Notes under the pieces: generated by a model
What the model was told of the DNA's origin: nothing
Databases searched by the model: none
What the model saw: the letters and a program-made list of their open reading frames with translations, nothing else
Source of the DNA: Populus alba
Lineage: Eukaryota; Streptophyta; Magnoliopsida; Malpighiales; Salicaceae
NCBI RefSeq assembly: GCF_005239225.2
Contig: NC_133293.1
Coordinates: forward strand, 3,906,001 to 3,970,000
Length of the DNA stretch: 64,000 bases
Direction of reading: 5' to 3'
Translations under genes and position numbers: made by a program
Shown: one piece after another, positions 24,335 to 36,400 of the stretch
How positions within the stretch are numbered: the first letter of the stretch is position 1
Layout of the letters: each line of letters begins with the position of its first letter

Positions 24335-24823
24335 ATTTACCGACAGAATAAATCTGTCGGCATTGGACAGTGTCTGCCACCATCACCGACGAATATTTAG
24401 ACGGACAGATTCGGTCGGTATTCCATCCCATCACCGATATATTCACCGACGGAAATAATCCGTCGGTATAAACTTACCGACGAATTTACAGACGGAAATA
24501 TTCGGTTGGTATGAAATATCACCGACACTTTTACCGACGGATTTAGTCCGTCGGTATTTACATAACACCGACGGAATATTTTCCGTCGTTATACCAAGCG
24601 GGAAACTTTTTTTTTTGGCGCACACGGTCCGTCGGTGAAACCGTCGGTAAATGTTTTTTTTGTATTTCTGACCGATATAGCGATGGAATGTGGAATCACC
24701 GACAAAAGGTATTCCGATGGGCGTATTCCGTCGGTAATATAGTCGGTAAATAATTTACCGACGAACTTTCTTTCACACACCGACGAAATATTTCCGTTGG
24801 TAAAACTGTGAAATCTTGTAGTG
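24335..24823. repeat. Right terminal and subterminal repeats of CACTA 1
   Basis: It follows a poly-A run (24305-24324) and again is dense in ACCGACGG/CCGTCGGT. The terminal bases are the inverse of CACTACAAGATTTCAC, matching the left end of element 2, which is in the opposite orientation. Confidence 0.85.
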
Positions 24824-24921
24824 CAAGAATTCCTTGTCTTCCCATATCTGCCAAGATAGACATACATACCACACCTGATGAGGGTGGTGAGTGATCGCCG
24901 CAACGCCGCACACGTGTGACA
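24824..24921 (+). repeat. Remainder of outer 3' LTR after the CACTA insertion
   Basis: This runs from the second copy of the CAA target site to GCCGCACACGTGTGACA, which resembles the LTR ends CGTGCGGGTGACGTGCGACA (10591-10610) and the equivalent at 4448-4467. With it the outer 3' LTR would be about 2.69 kb. Confidence 0.5.
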
Positions 24922-25200
24922 CCCTCTACCAAGTTTAGGTGGATTCAAGCAATGTTGATGCTCTGGTGAAGCCACAAAAATGACCAACCCAATAAGCATT
25001 GACTGAGACACCCATTTACAGAAAACCACCTAAATCTTTCGTGTGTTTCCACTTAAAAATCCTTAAAAGATTCTTATCAAGGGTTTAAAACCCTTATCTC
25101 AAGATCAAAAGGTTAAAAACACCTTACCTTGACCTTCAAGTTCATTACAAAACCATCTAAATCCAAAACCATTAATTTTGTGGTAAAACCAGCTTAGTTT
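24922..25200. other. Unassigned short unique stretch
   Basis: No gene or clear repeat is seen. It contains AAAGATTC, AAACCCTTATCTCAAG and AAAACACCTTACC phrases of unknown origin. Confidence 0.4.
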
Positions 25201-25371
25201 TGGACTTTCTTTGCTCATGCAAAGTTTCAAAGGAAAGCTTGGAAACTGTTGTCATTTGGAATAGCATGGAGTATTTGGTTACTCAGGAATGGCATAATTT
25301 TTAACGGAATCCTGCTGAATTTTCAACAAATGACACAATTGTTTTCGATCTGTTCAGGCTGTCTCTTGTAA
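25201..25371 (+). pseudogene. 3' end of a LINE reverse transcriptase ORF
   Basis: In the frame ending at the stop 25369-25371 the protein reads RKAWKLLSFGIAWSIWLLRN then GIIFNG..., the familiar W.IWL.RN..IFNG ending of the zinc-knuckle (zf-RVT) tail of plant LINE ORF2 proteins. Only this C-terminal scrap is present, a usual result of 5' truncation. An AT-rich tract (TATATATATAAAA near 25418) follows rather than a clean poly-A tail. Confidence 0.6.
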
Positions 25372-25598
25372 TTTCTTTCTCGTTGGCTAAGCTCTTCAAT
25401 AAATCATCTACTTTCATTTATATATATATAAAATCTTCGTGATATTTTGTTCGATAATCGAAGTGAAGAGAGAATTTTTATCTTCTTGATATTGGATGGA
25501 GATAGCTAGCAAGGTGATGCAGTAAAAGCAAAGAGTATAAAATATGTTCCTCTCCCTTTCACTTTATCTACACATCTTTTGCACATGAAGGAATATAT

Positions 25599-25778
25599 AT
25601 GGAGAATGCAGCCATTTGTAACGTGTGCCTCAACAACACGAAAACCCTAATCTGTGAATGTGATGCCACGATCCGTCCTCGCGGGCGATCTATCGCTTGC
25701 ATTTTGCTTTCTTCTTTATCGTTTGTGCATAAAGCTGACATTCTTTTTCCACTCGCCGCCTACACTATTTCTTCCTGA
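25599..25778 (+). CDS. Small cysteine-containing ORF, unit A (hypothetical)
   Basis: This 59-codon frame follows a TATA-like TATAAAATA at about 25536. The start reads MENAAICNVCLNNTKTLICE and then CDATIRPRGRSIAC. The spacing C-x2-C-x8-C-x-C-D recalls the first half of a B-box zinc finger, but the later ligands are missing, so I do not name it. It could be the first exon of a gene whose remainder was lost in the duplication or replaced by the CACTA fossil. Unit B has the same frame with the first cysteine changed to serine. Expression is unknown. Confidence 0.35.
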   Translation: MENAAICNVCLNNTKTLICECDATIRPRGRSIACILLSSLSFVHKADILFPLAAYTISS

Positions 25779-25784
25779 GGATCT

Positions 25785-25787
<3 letters not shown>

Positions 25788-25819
<32 letters not shown>
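25788..25819. repeat. (CT)n microsatellite, unit A
   Basis: About 16 CT units follow the small ORF. The unit B counterpart (48010-48065) is longer and interrupted. Confidence 0.9.
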
Positions 25820-25821
<2 letters not shown>

Positions 25822-25989
25822 GTTAGCCGTATATGCTGGCCAAGTATGTAATGCATGTGCATACATATTCTTGTACCCCAACATTCACCATGCATACATG
25901 TGCACTGGTACAATAGACATCGATCACCTATAATGAGCAACCTTCTATTTGTTTTGAATAAATTTGTAAGATTTTAGGGCACACCTTAA

Positions 25990-26150
25990 AACTACTTCCT
26001 ATGTAGGTAGTTTCAATTTTTTTATCCAAACTATTTTTTATATTAATTTTACTATCAATTTTTCAAAAATTCTCAATTAAAACTTCCATCAATAAGAGCT
26101 TTCAGGCTAGAATCATGTGATGGTTTGAAAGGCTTTCAGACCTTTATAAG
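25990..26150. other. Unit A spacer without gene
   Basis: AT-rich, shared with unit B (48208-48420), with no coding signal. Confidence 0.5.
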
Positions 26151-27570
26151 TCTTAGAGGTTGTATGGGTCGGATACATTCAACACATGACGTCCACGTGT
26201 TTCACACAATAATCATTGTCCAATGCGGATAATCAAAATTCGCTTGTTCATGGTTCCGTTCATTTCGCATGCGAAGCAGATGGTAGGATTATTTTTTATT
26301 ACATCCATTTTTTGTTAGTTTTTTTTATAAATATATTTAACTAATAACATTTTTATCTTGCAGGCCACAATTCTTAGACGTGAGCCAAGCTCGATGGAGC
26401 TTTTTGTTGAAATGAATGTATGGAGTGATGACCGCTAAAAAGGGGTGTAGCAGTTCATGGATAACCAAGCTCAACACTTTATGGTATGTTGGTTTTTCAA
26501 ACTTTTTTTTCTTATGTTATTATTTCCTTGAATTTGATGAATTTATTTTTTTCTTTCCAAGATACATATAACAGCTGATTGAAGGAGAGATACAGGGACG
26601 ATCCTTGCATCATTTAGATCTCAATCCAAATTTGTGGTTGCAGGCATGATCATCCTATTGACCTAATAGAAATCGGGTGTACGGACTCTCTAATACTATG
26701 GTCAAGAACTTGCAGACGGCTCGTAGTTCGATCGTTGGATGTTCGCAATCGATTTCAAGCACTCAAACTCTAAAGTTCACGGCAATATTAGACCAACAAG
26801 TACAGGCTCAGACGACCCATCTTAATTAAAAAAATGTGAACTACTCATTGTTGGTTATGAAAAACTCCATTGATTACTAATGGAGATGAGATCACAGATG
26901 GGTGGTATATGTGCACCCCTAATTGGCCTCATGATTCTAGCGACGACAAGCCTCCTCGTCCTCTAGCTTCGTCTTTATTTTAGATTTACTATATTTGAAT
27001 GTTCAAATGTTTAAATTTGTAATAAATATTTTATTTTTATATTATTTTAATTATTTTTCTACTTTTTTTAATATGTTTTTTCTTAAATATATTTTTAAAT
27101 TATTACTGATGGGGTTACTAACGAAACAACTTCGTCGGTGTATTCTAGAGAGTGTTGGAAAAGAATTATTGCAAATGTCACTGCTACTATTAACTCACCA
27201 ACAAAATTATAGATGATATTAAATTATTGATATGTTATATTTACCGATGGATACACCGACGGACAAATAAAACATCGATGCATTATATATGATTTTCCTG
27301 TCGATGATATGTTAAATTTACCTATATAGATACTGATGGAATGAAGCTGGTATATATATTACGTGCTTTGTCTGTCTATAATCCATTGGTATATTTTTTA
27401 CTGACGGACCATAAATTACGTGATCCTGTGGGCAATATATGTATCGATGAATTATGAGCATAAATACACATACCAACATAAATTTTCTTCGATAAAATTG
27501 TTAAATCTGATAATGAGTGTAGTGGATAATGTTTTTTTCATTCATAGGTTTGAAAGTCTACGGCTCCTCC
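26150..27570 (+). pseudogene. Fossil CACTA Transposase_24 gene and 3' end, unit A
   Basis: This stretch is a decayed match to the second gene of the CACTA elements. CTTAGACGTGAGCCAAGC (near 26370) parallels CTTGGACGTGAGCCGAGC of CACTA 1 (near 23490), GATACAGGGACGATCC (26589-26604) parallels GATACGGGGACGATCC near 23710, and later there are weak ACCGACGG motifs (27120-27400). Every frame is full of stops. The same fossil is in unit B, so it predates the duplication. Confidence 0.7.
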
Positions 27571-27574
27571 AAAG

Positions 27575-27731
27575 TATTATAAAATGTATAGCATGTATAT
27601 ATCATAATAGAAAATTAATCTAGGATTATTCTAATGTTGTAATCCCTATAGTTAATGCTATGTTTTGCCCTATATATATAAATAGGAAGGTTGGCTAAGG
27701 CACAACCTAACACATTCTATTATTCTCAACT
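27575..27731 (+). repeat. 5' LTR of copia A
   Basis: It begins TATTATAAAATG and ends TTCTCAACT. A TATA box (TATATATATAAATAGG) is near 27671. Immediately after is TGGTATAAGAGC (27732-27743), the initiator-Met tRNA primer site with one change; the copy B element has the perfect TGGTATCAGAGC. Confidence 0.85.
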
Positions 27732-27784
27732 TGGTATAAGAGCCCTAAAATAATTAAAAAACTTTCCTCATAGCCTCCCCTGCA

Positions 27785-28945
27785 ATGGTACAGCCATTTA
27801 ATACATCTTCTTCTACAGCACCAGCAGTCCAATATTCTTCTCCGACAGTGCAGACTTCTTCTCCTATAGCGGCTCCTCTACCCTCCTCTGCTGCCTCATT
27901 GCCTATTTTTTTCCCTGCCATGGCTAGTGAACAACCCTCTTCAACCCTTATAATACTCCCTTCTTGCAACCTACGTTTGATGTAGTTGTTGTCTCTGCTG
28001 CCGCAAGCATCATCTCCCTATCTCACACTCATCAAGTCATCTCCCTCAAATTAACAAACACCAATTATTTATATTGGCGTATACAAATGCTTTCGTATCT
28101 CCTCTGTCAAGGAGTTTTTGGTTTTGTTGATGGCTCCAACACATGTCCATCTCCACATGTTCTTGCTGGAGATGGTACCTCTCTTCAGGTAAATTCACTC
28201 TTTCTTCGCTAGAAACAACAGGACCAACTTATTCTGAGTGCTCTTCTTTGCTCCCTATCCATGGAAGTTCTGCATCTCGTTGTTCGCTGCCAAAGCTCTT
28301 GTTCAGCTTGGCACACTCTTGAGCGAGCTCTCGCTTCCACCTTAAACTCTCGTATTATGCAACTTCATGGCTTTCTTCAGGATCTTCGAAAGGTGATGAA
28401 TCAGTAACTCAATTTATGCAAAAAGCTAAGACCTTGTTTGATGAATTGGCCACTACTGGTCTGCCAATTTCACTTGAAGATTTCAATTTCTATGTGTTTT
28501 GTGGTCTTCAAAGAGAGTTTAAAGACTTAGTTACAGGTCTTATTACCAAGGCCGAACCTTTATCATATGCAAATCTTCACAGTCATCTCCTCACGCATGA
28601 ATTTCTTCACAAATCTTTAGCTGCCATACATGCTCCTCTACTACCCACACCCAACACTCCACCATCTGCCCTTGTTGCACAATGCCATACCTTTGGCAAT
28701 TCTAGCCGCAATAGGTGTCGCTTCAATGGTGGTTGGCATCCCAACCAGTCCAGTAGCAGAGGCAACTAGTTTGTTGGCTCCAGACCTTATCACCGTAGCT
28801 TCCAAAGCTCCTCCTTCGGTGACAGTCGACAAGGCTCATGGTAGGGCAATCGACAGCACAATAGGGGGCAGAATCCACGCTGCCAACTGTGTCAGAATTT
28901 CAGCCATACCGCTCCCCACTGTCCTTAATTCCAGTAGCAGGGTTA
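27785..28945 (+). pseudogene. copia A gag, degraded
   Basis: It is collinear with the open gag of copia B (61862-62974). SHTHQVISLKLTNTNYLYWR is readable at 28020-28080 and the stretch from MQKAKTLFDEL at 28416 to about 28769, interrupted by stops and frameshifts (for example the TAG at 28210-28212). The zinc-knuckle region near 28880 is out of frame. It would encode the particle protein. Confidence 0.8.
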
Positions 28946-28974
28946 TGGCCACCAGCCTACTGCCAATCTGGTGT

Positions 28975-30547
28975 AGCGCAACCTCTCCTCAACTAGTTCT
29001 ATTGATTGGTTTCCAAATATCGGTGTCAATCAACACGTCACACCTGATCTTGCCACCTTGACTGCTTCAGAACCGTATCTTGGTAATGATAATTTGCATG
29101 TTGGTGATGATAAGAGCCTTCCTATATCTCATCTCGGTCATACAAAAATATATACACCACATCGTTCTTTCACCTTATTTAATGTTCTTTATGTTCCTGC
29201 AATCATGAAACCTCTACTCTTTGTTCAGGAATTTTTTCTTGATAATAATGTTTATTTTGAATTTCACCCTCGAGTGTTTTATGTCAAGGATCTCAACACC
29301 CATGAAGTCCTTCTCTCAAGTTAGAGTAAAGATGGTCTTTATGCTCTAATCAAGTCTTCCGTCATGTCAGTTCCTCAAGCCTTGGTCTCCCTGCACTTCT
29401 GCCTCTACCGATTTATGGCATCGTCGACTAGGACATCTTACTTCACATATTTTTCAATTGTTAGTCCCGAAAAATAAGATCATTTGTAACAACACACGTC
29501 TTAATTTTTAATGTCAAAGTTATCCTTTAGGAAAATCCTCGTGTTTGTCTTTAGGACCTACGGGTCACAAAACTTCTACTCTGCTTGAATTAATTTTTAG
29601 TGATGTAGGGGGCCCTGCTCCCCTCTTTTTTTCAGATGGCTATCATTATTTTGTTATCTTTGTTGATGCTTATACTAAATATGTATGATACTATCCTCTT
29701 GTTTCCAAGTCTGATGTTTACTCTGTTTTTCATCAATTTCAGACTTATGTTGAATGTCAATTTTCATTAAAAATAAAATCTGTTCAAACTGATTGGGACG
29801 ATGAATACCAAAAATTGTCCACATTTTTTTAGACCATTGGTATCCATCCTCGTCTAATTTGTCCTCACACTCATGAACAAAATGGCACAGTAGAGTGTCG
29901 TCATAGGCATGTTGTGGAAACAAGTCTTACTCTTTTAGGGCAATGTAAAGCACCTTTTTTATTTTGGAATTATGCTTTTAAAACCTCTGTTTATCTTATA
30001 AATGGCATGCCTACTCCTGTTCTTGCCCATTGATCTTTGTTTGATTGTTTGTTTCAACGGTCTCCTGATGTACTTTAGGTGTCTCTGTTTTCCTTTTCTG
30101 CATCCATATAATAATCATAAATCGAATTTTGGTTCCTCTCCATGTGTAGTCTTTGGTTATAGTTCCTCGCATCTTGGTTATCGATGTTTTGACATTGCAT
30201 TTCACCGTATTTATATTTCTTGTCATGTCTGCTTACATGAACAGGTGTTTCCATTTGATAATTCTGAACAGATTGCAAAGGTCTTGAACACAACCCCCAC
30301 TCAACCCGCTATTATCACCCTCCCAATTCTGCTTCATCGCCCACCACTACCCATTTCTAATAGCTACCCAAACAGCCACCAGTACTCATCTCTGCCACTC
30401 CAAATAGCCACTCAACCACATCCTCCGCCCATCCCTTGGCCATCATCCCATGCTTGTTTATCTAACCCTTATGATGCAGGTTTAGCTCGTCAATTGGTCT
30501 CATCTCCTCCTGGTCTTGGGGAACTCTTTAGTCCCTCCTCTACTTCG
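28975..30547 (+). pseudogene. copia A protease-integrase region, degraded
   Basis: The protease region reads near 29010-29050 (DWFPNIGVNQHVTPDL; copy B has DTGANQHVT, so the catalytic DTGA is lost). The GAG-pre-integrase region and an integrase core follow (QTDWDDEY near 29790, EQNGTVECRHRHVVETS near 29875). Several stops are present. The linker after integrase (30280-30547) is cut by the Athila-like element. Confidence 0.8.
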
Positions 30548-30552
30548 CCCTC

Positions 30553-32148
30553 TGCTTGACCGCTTTTTGTGATCGGCTTGTTTTAACTCGCAAGTGCACG
30601 AGTGTGCGATGTAGCAATTAACTCGGTAAGATCGAGGTCATATCCACAGAGAGCTAGATCTGGAAATTAAGCTAGGTAACAACAAAAAAAACTCAAGAGA
30701 AATTAAATTAACAATAACTTGGTTGAAAATAATTGATGGATTTGTTTTCAAAGATGAAAAAGTGTAAATAGATTTTAAAAGACAAGAAAAAGTAAGTCTT
30801 GGTCCAAATCAATTTTAATGGTGATGTATTGGTGATTTCTTCAACATATATAAGATAACTCAACCTAATATCAACGATGGTGATATTAGATCGGAAGATA
30901 TTACAATGAAGTTTAAAAAGATGAAGATTAATTATTGCTTAAGAATGAACAAGTACTTTCAAATTAAGTAAGACATTGAATCAAGCAATCTCTATACCAA
31001 AACTAAGGTTTGTGCATAAAAATTCAAGATTATAACATTACCTAAATGATTTCTAAAATTTCTTTGCAATAATAAAATATTCATGAAGAAGATGAGAAGA
31101 TAATCATTAACATTCATTCATATCTTAAAGAACTCACCTCAATCACCATCATCCTTGATTTGGATCCAAGAAAGAGATTAGCCAACCATGATTATATATA
31201 AGAACACTTTAATAAACATGAAATAACTTGAATCAAACTGAAATAATAAGTTTTACAAACTAAAGAACCGAAATCTACAAAGAAGAACACAACAGAATTT
31301 CAGTAAAAATTCGGACACAAATCTGACTCTAACTTTGGACAGCAATTCGACCCTCTTAGAAGCCTCTCCTGGAGATGGCTATTAGATACATATTTATAGG
31401 CAATTCTATGAGCTTTCCAGATCATTAAAGAACAGCTCATTTGGAAATCTGAGTCAAAAGTTATGGGCAAAACACCGAAAGATGTTCTGGAAAATTAAAT
31501 CAGGCCAGCTTGGAGAACACTTTGGTGCACGTTTTTCTTCCTCCTTTATGAGCTGTTTCTTTCTTCTTGTTGACCCAAAATAATGTCACAATGTCCCCTC
31601 CAGCTTTCCATCCATGTGCTTGCCCTCTTGAATCAATTAATTGCCCAAAATAAATCAAATATTATTTGTTGTGTGGACATGTAAGATCATGGATTGTGCT
31701 TGGGCTGATTTGGAGGCTGATTTGGGGGCTGATTTGAACATCAAATAAGTATACAATTGTACCTATTATTTGGGCTAAGATTGACATTGAAACCTTGAGT
31801 GTTTGATGGTTGAAGTTTGCACACAACATAAGGTAAGTTTGGGCTTGAAATGGATCATATGATATTATTTTCTAGAATTGGAAAATAATTGATTTTTTGG
31901 GCAAATTTGGAGCACTTATTTGAACCAAGATTTGCTTCAATCTTCAACTAAATTTCTCTTCAATTCTTTGTTCTGAATTCCGACGTTGAATTTTCTGAAA
32001 TAATTCATTTAAGCTCCAAAAACCTATCGAAACATTAAAAGAAACTTCATTACTAAAAAGCACATCACTTATTATAAAAAATTCAAATAAAAACAATAAA
32101 ATACATATGTAAAATAAAAGACTTAATGATACTTTTGATGCACAATCA
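30553..32148 (-). repeat. 3' LTR of Athila-like element (left in window)
   Basis: It matches 39590-41194 base for base apart from about 15 one- or two-base indels. The element's polypurine tract (complement of CACCCCCAACTT, 32149-32160) abuts its right end. Confidence 0.9.
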
Positions 32149-33440
32149 CACCCCCAACTTAGATTTTGCTAGTCCTCAAGCAAAACAAAACATAAAACCT
32201 TTGAAATAAAAAGAATAATAATAACATAATTAGGCTCGACTCATCACACTTAAAGGACCTATCATGCAAACATTGGTATCTTTAACTTAGTGTACACAAT
32301 ACCAAATAAAGAAAAATAAGCATACTCACATTCTCTAAATCAAACATCCATACAAAATTCCAAATTCAATCGTATTTATCATGCAACCAACATAATTGAT
32401 TCACGCGAAAACTCAACTTGTAATCTTCCCTTTTCACTACTACAAACAAGGTAGCAAACTAAAAGAAATATCTATATATATTTTTTTCCTTTTTTTTTTT
32501 CTTTTTTTTTTTTTTTGAAGATATTATTTATTCTTTTTCTTTAAGTGGTCACTTCCCTTTTGACGCGAATACAAACATTTGTGATGAATGCACCCGGTTA
32601 CTCACAAAGTCACAAACTTAAAGTGCTTTGCATACTCATATTTCAAGCTGCCTTTTGACGTAAAGATAAACATTTGTGATGAATACCCCTAGTTACTGAG
32701 CAACTCAAAACATTGGAGTAGATAGAACTTTGTACACATTTATTTATTTATTTGTGTAATAATTATTACTTTATTTACTTAAACCTTGTTTAGGACTAGA
32801 TCAAAAGGGATAATCACAAGTAAAGCATCACACTCATCTTTCATGCATAATCGCACAACTCACACAACTTTTACAAGGAAAGATGTACTTCAATAATCTT
32901 TTAAAAAAAGAATGCTATATCTTGCTTTATAAGATATTATCTATCCCAAATTAAAGCATGCAATGTTCAACACAATAATAAATCCAAAAATGTAATGTTG
33001 ATCCTAAACAAGTCTCATTCACATTCGAATGCAATTTTTTTTTTTTTTTTAAACAAGCATGGTTATCTCAAGCATTCAACATAATCAAATATCTAAAATT
33101 AAGTTTTACATTATCCTCAATAAAAAAAAAGAAAGAGAAGAAAAGTATAACGATTAGAAAACTGTTACTCCCCTTTTGTTTTTCAAGGATGAATGTCTGA
33201 TTGACTTGGACATGAGCTGACTTCTTGCTTGATTTTTTTTTTTAACCTGCATATCACAACTAAAAGAAAACATTGATTTTTTTTTATTTTTTATTTTTTT
33301 GTGAAAATAAAGAACCTCACACCCCCCAACTGAAAATTATGCATTGTCCCTAATGCATGAACAAGAAAATATAAGAGATGGAAGAAAGAAAATAAAAATG
33401 AAAATGAAAAATAAAATAAAAATAAAAACTCATTACTTCT
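32149..33440 (-). other. Region between pol and 3' LTR, no env-like gene
   Basis: About 1.3 kb without a coding frame of note. It contains a roughly 110-bp imperfect duplication (CCTTTTGACG..., TTTGTGATGAAT at 32557 and 32651) and several poly-T/poly-A runs. Many Athila elements carry an env-like frame here; this one does not. Confidence 0.65.
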
Positions 33441-33444
33441 GATA

Positions 33445-36400
33445 CTACAATGGTATTGGATCTTCAAGATCCAATGTCTCAACTTCAGCCACAACGTTTT
33501 CAAGATAAGGTTTCAATCGATGACCATTTACTTTGAAAACATTTCCATTCTTAGGATTTTCTACCTCAAATGCACCATGCTCAGAGATGGATTTAATCAC
33601 AAATGGACCAATCCATTTTGTCCTCAACTTCCCAGGAAAGAGATGTAATCGTGAATTATACAAGAGAACCTTTTGACCAACATGAAAGGATTTTCTAAAA
33701 ATATGTTTATCATGCAAAGCTTTCATCTTATGTTTTGAAATTTTTGCATTTTCAAATGCATCATTTCTCAGCTCCTCTAATTCATCCAATTGAAGCTTTC
33801 TATTTTTTTCAACCTCGTTTTCATTGTCATTGAATTGCCGGATGGCCCAATATGCACGATGCTCAATCTCGACAGGGAGATGACAAGGTTTTCCATAAAC
33901 TAGCCTATAAGGAGACATTCCTAAAGAGGTCTTGTAAGCAGTGCGATATGCCCACAAAGCATCAACTAGTCGTAGGGACCAATCCTTACGGTTTGGATTG
34001 ACTGTTTTCTCTAAAATGTTCTTGATCTCCCTATTTGCCAACTCAGCTTGGCCACTAGTCTGTGGGTGATATGGGGTACTGACCTTGTGAATTACACCAT
34101 ATTTTCTCATCAACATCCCAACGGGCTTGTTACAAAAATGCTTTCCCCCATCACTAATCATAGCCCGGGGCATGCCAAAACGAGAGAAAATATTTTCTTT
34201 CAAGAATTTGACAACAACTCGATGGTCATTGGTGCGAGATGCAATGGCCTCCACCCATTTAGACACATAATCAACAGCTACAAGGATGAAGTGGTAGCCA
34301 AATGAACTTGGAAAAGGTCCCATGAAATCAATCCCCCAACAATCAAATATTTCCAAAACAAGAATGGGGTTAAGGGGCATCATGTTACGCCTAGTGAGGT
34401 TACCTAGTCGTTGGCATCGGTCACATGCAACACAGAAGGCATGGACATCTTTGAACATAGTGGGCCAATAAAAACCACACTGCAAGATCTTGGCAGTGGT
34501 TTTCTTGGAAGAGAAATGCCCACCACAGGCTAATGCATGACAAAAATTAATGACACTTGGAATTTCATGATCAGGGATGCACCGCCTAACAATTTGGTCA
34601 GGGCAATATTTAAATAGGTAGGGGTCATCCCAAAAAAAAGTACGCACGTTGCGCAAGAATTTTTGTTTATCAAGTTTAGACCAATGAGAAGGAATCTGAC
34701 TTGTGGCTAGGTAATTTGCTATGTCAGCATACCATGGAGAGCCAATGTAGGAAACAGTACCTACACAAAATAAATTTTCATCAACAAAGAATTCATTTAT
34801 TGGAGATTCATCAGTTATGGTCTCATAGCTTGAAAGACGGGACAAATGATCAGCCACTACATTCTCTACTCCCTTTTTATCTCGAATTTCAAGGTTAAAC
34901 TCTTGGAGTAGGAGGATCCATCGAATCAAACGTGGCTTGGCATCCTGTTTTGTGAGCAAGTATTTCAATGCTGCATGATCAGTGAAAACAATAACAAGAG
35001 ATCCAACCAAATAAGACCTAAACTTGTCTAATGCAAAGACCACAGCTAAGAGTTCTTTTTCGGTTGTAGTGTAATTCAATTGAGCATCATTCAAAGTCTT
35101 GCTAGCATAATAAACGACATGAGGCTTCTTATCTTTTCTTTGCCCTAAAACAGCCCCTACCGCAAAATCACTAGCATCACACATCAGTTCAAATGGTAAA
35201 GACCAATCAGGAGCTTGCATGATTGGTGCAGTGGTCAACAACCCTTTAAGATTTTCAAAAGCTTCTTGACATTTTGATGTCCAATCAAATTGGACATCTT
35301 GTGACAACAAGTTACACAATGGTTTGGCAATGGTACTAAAAGAATGAATGAATCTTCGGTAAAAACCAGCGTGTCCTAAAAAGGATCTCACATCTTTCAC
35401 ATTCCTAGGGGCAGGTAATTTTTGAATGACTTCAACTTTTGACTTATCCACCTCTATCCCTTTTGAAGAGACAATGTGACCTAAGACAATGCCATGTGTC
35501 ACCATAAAATGACACTTCTCCCAATTAAGTACAAGATTGCTCTCTTCACATCTTTCAAGAACTTTTTCTAAATGCATTAGACACAACTCATAAGAATCCC
35601 CATAAACTGAAAAATCATCCATGAAAACTTCCAAAAAATTTTCCACCATGTCACTAAAGATACTCATCATACACCTTTGAAAAGTGGCTGGTGCATTACA
35701 CAAGCCAAAAGGCATTCTTCTATAAGCATAGGTACCAAAAGGACAAGTGAAAGTGGTTTTTTCTTGGTCTTCTAAAGAAATCTCAATTTGGTTGTAACCT
35801 GAGTATCCATCAAGAAAACAATAGAAAGCTCTTCCGGCTACTCTTTCAAGCACTTGGTCTAAAAATGGAAGCGGAAAATGGTCCTTCCTAGTCACCATGT
35901 TCAACTTACGATAATCAATGCACATACGCCATCCAGTTTGGATTCTAGTTGGTACTAGCTCATTATTTTCATTCTTCACTACCGTGACTCCAGATTTTTT
36001 AGGAACAACTTGGGTTGGACTAACCCATTTTGAGTTTGCAATGGGGTAAATGATACCCGCATCAAGCAGTTTAAACACTTCACCTCTCACTACTTCCTTC
36101 ATGTTTGGGTTCAGTCGTCTTTGCATTTGCCTCACAGATTTAGCCTCTTCTTCAAGATAAATTCTATGTGTACATAAAAGAGGGCTAATTCCTTTCAAGT
36201 CAGTGATTGTCCACCCAATTGCTTTCTTGTGTTTTCTCACCACTCTCAAAAGTTCTTGTTCCTGCTCTATGCTAAGTTTTGATGAAATCACAATAGGATA
36301 TGATTCATCTTCCCCTAGAAATGCATACTTAAGATCACTCGGTAAAGGCTTCCTTTCTGGTTTATAAGGTCGGACAAGAGATGCCTCCACTTTCACTTGG

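Larger units (their letters stand above)
16558..24823 (+). mobile_element. CACTA (En/Spm) transposon 1
   Basis: The 8266-bp element begins CACTACCAGAAATTCGC and ends AAATCTTGTAGTG, flanked by CAA on both sides (16555-16557, 24824-24826), the 3-bp target duplication of CACTA elements. Both ends carry dense ACCGACGGA motifs in both orientations. Inside are a TNP2-type transposase gene and a Transposase_24-type gene, both on the plus strand. Compared with element 2 (48725-58371) it lacks a central transposase segment and carries frameshifts, so it is non-autonomous. Confidence 0.95.
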
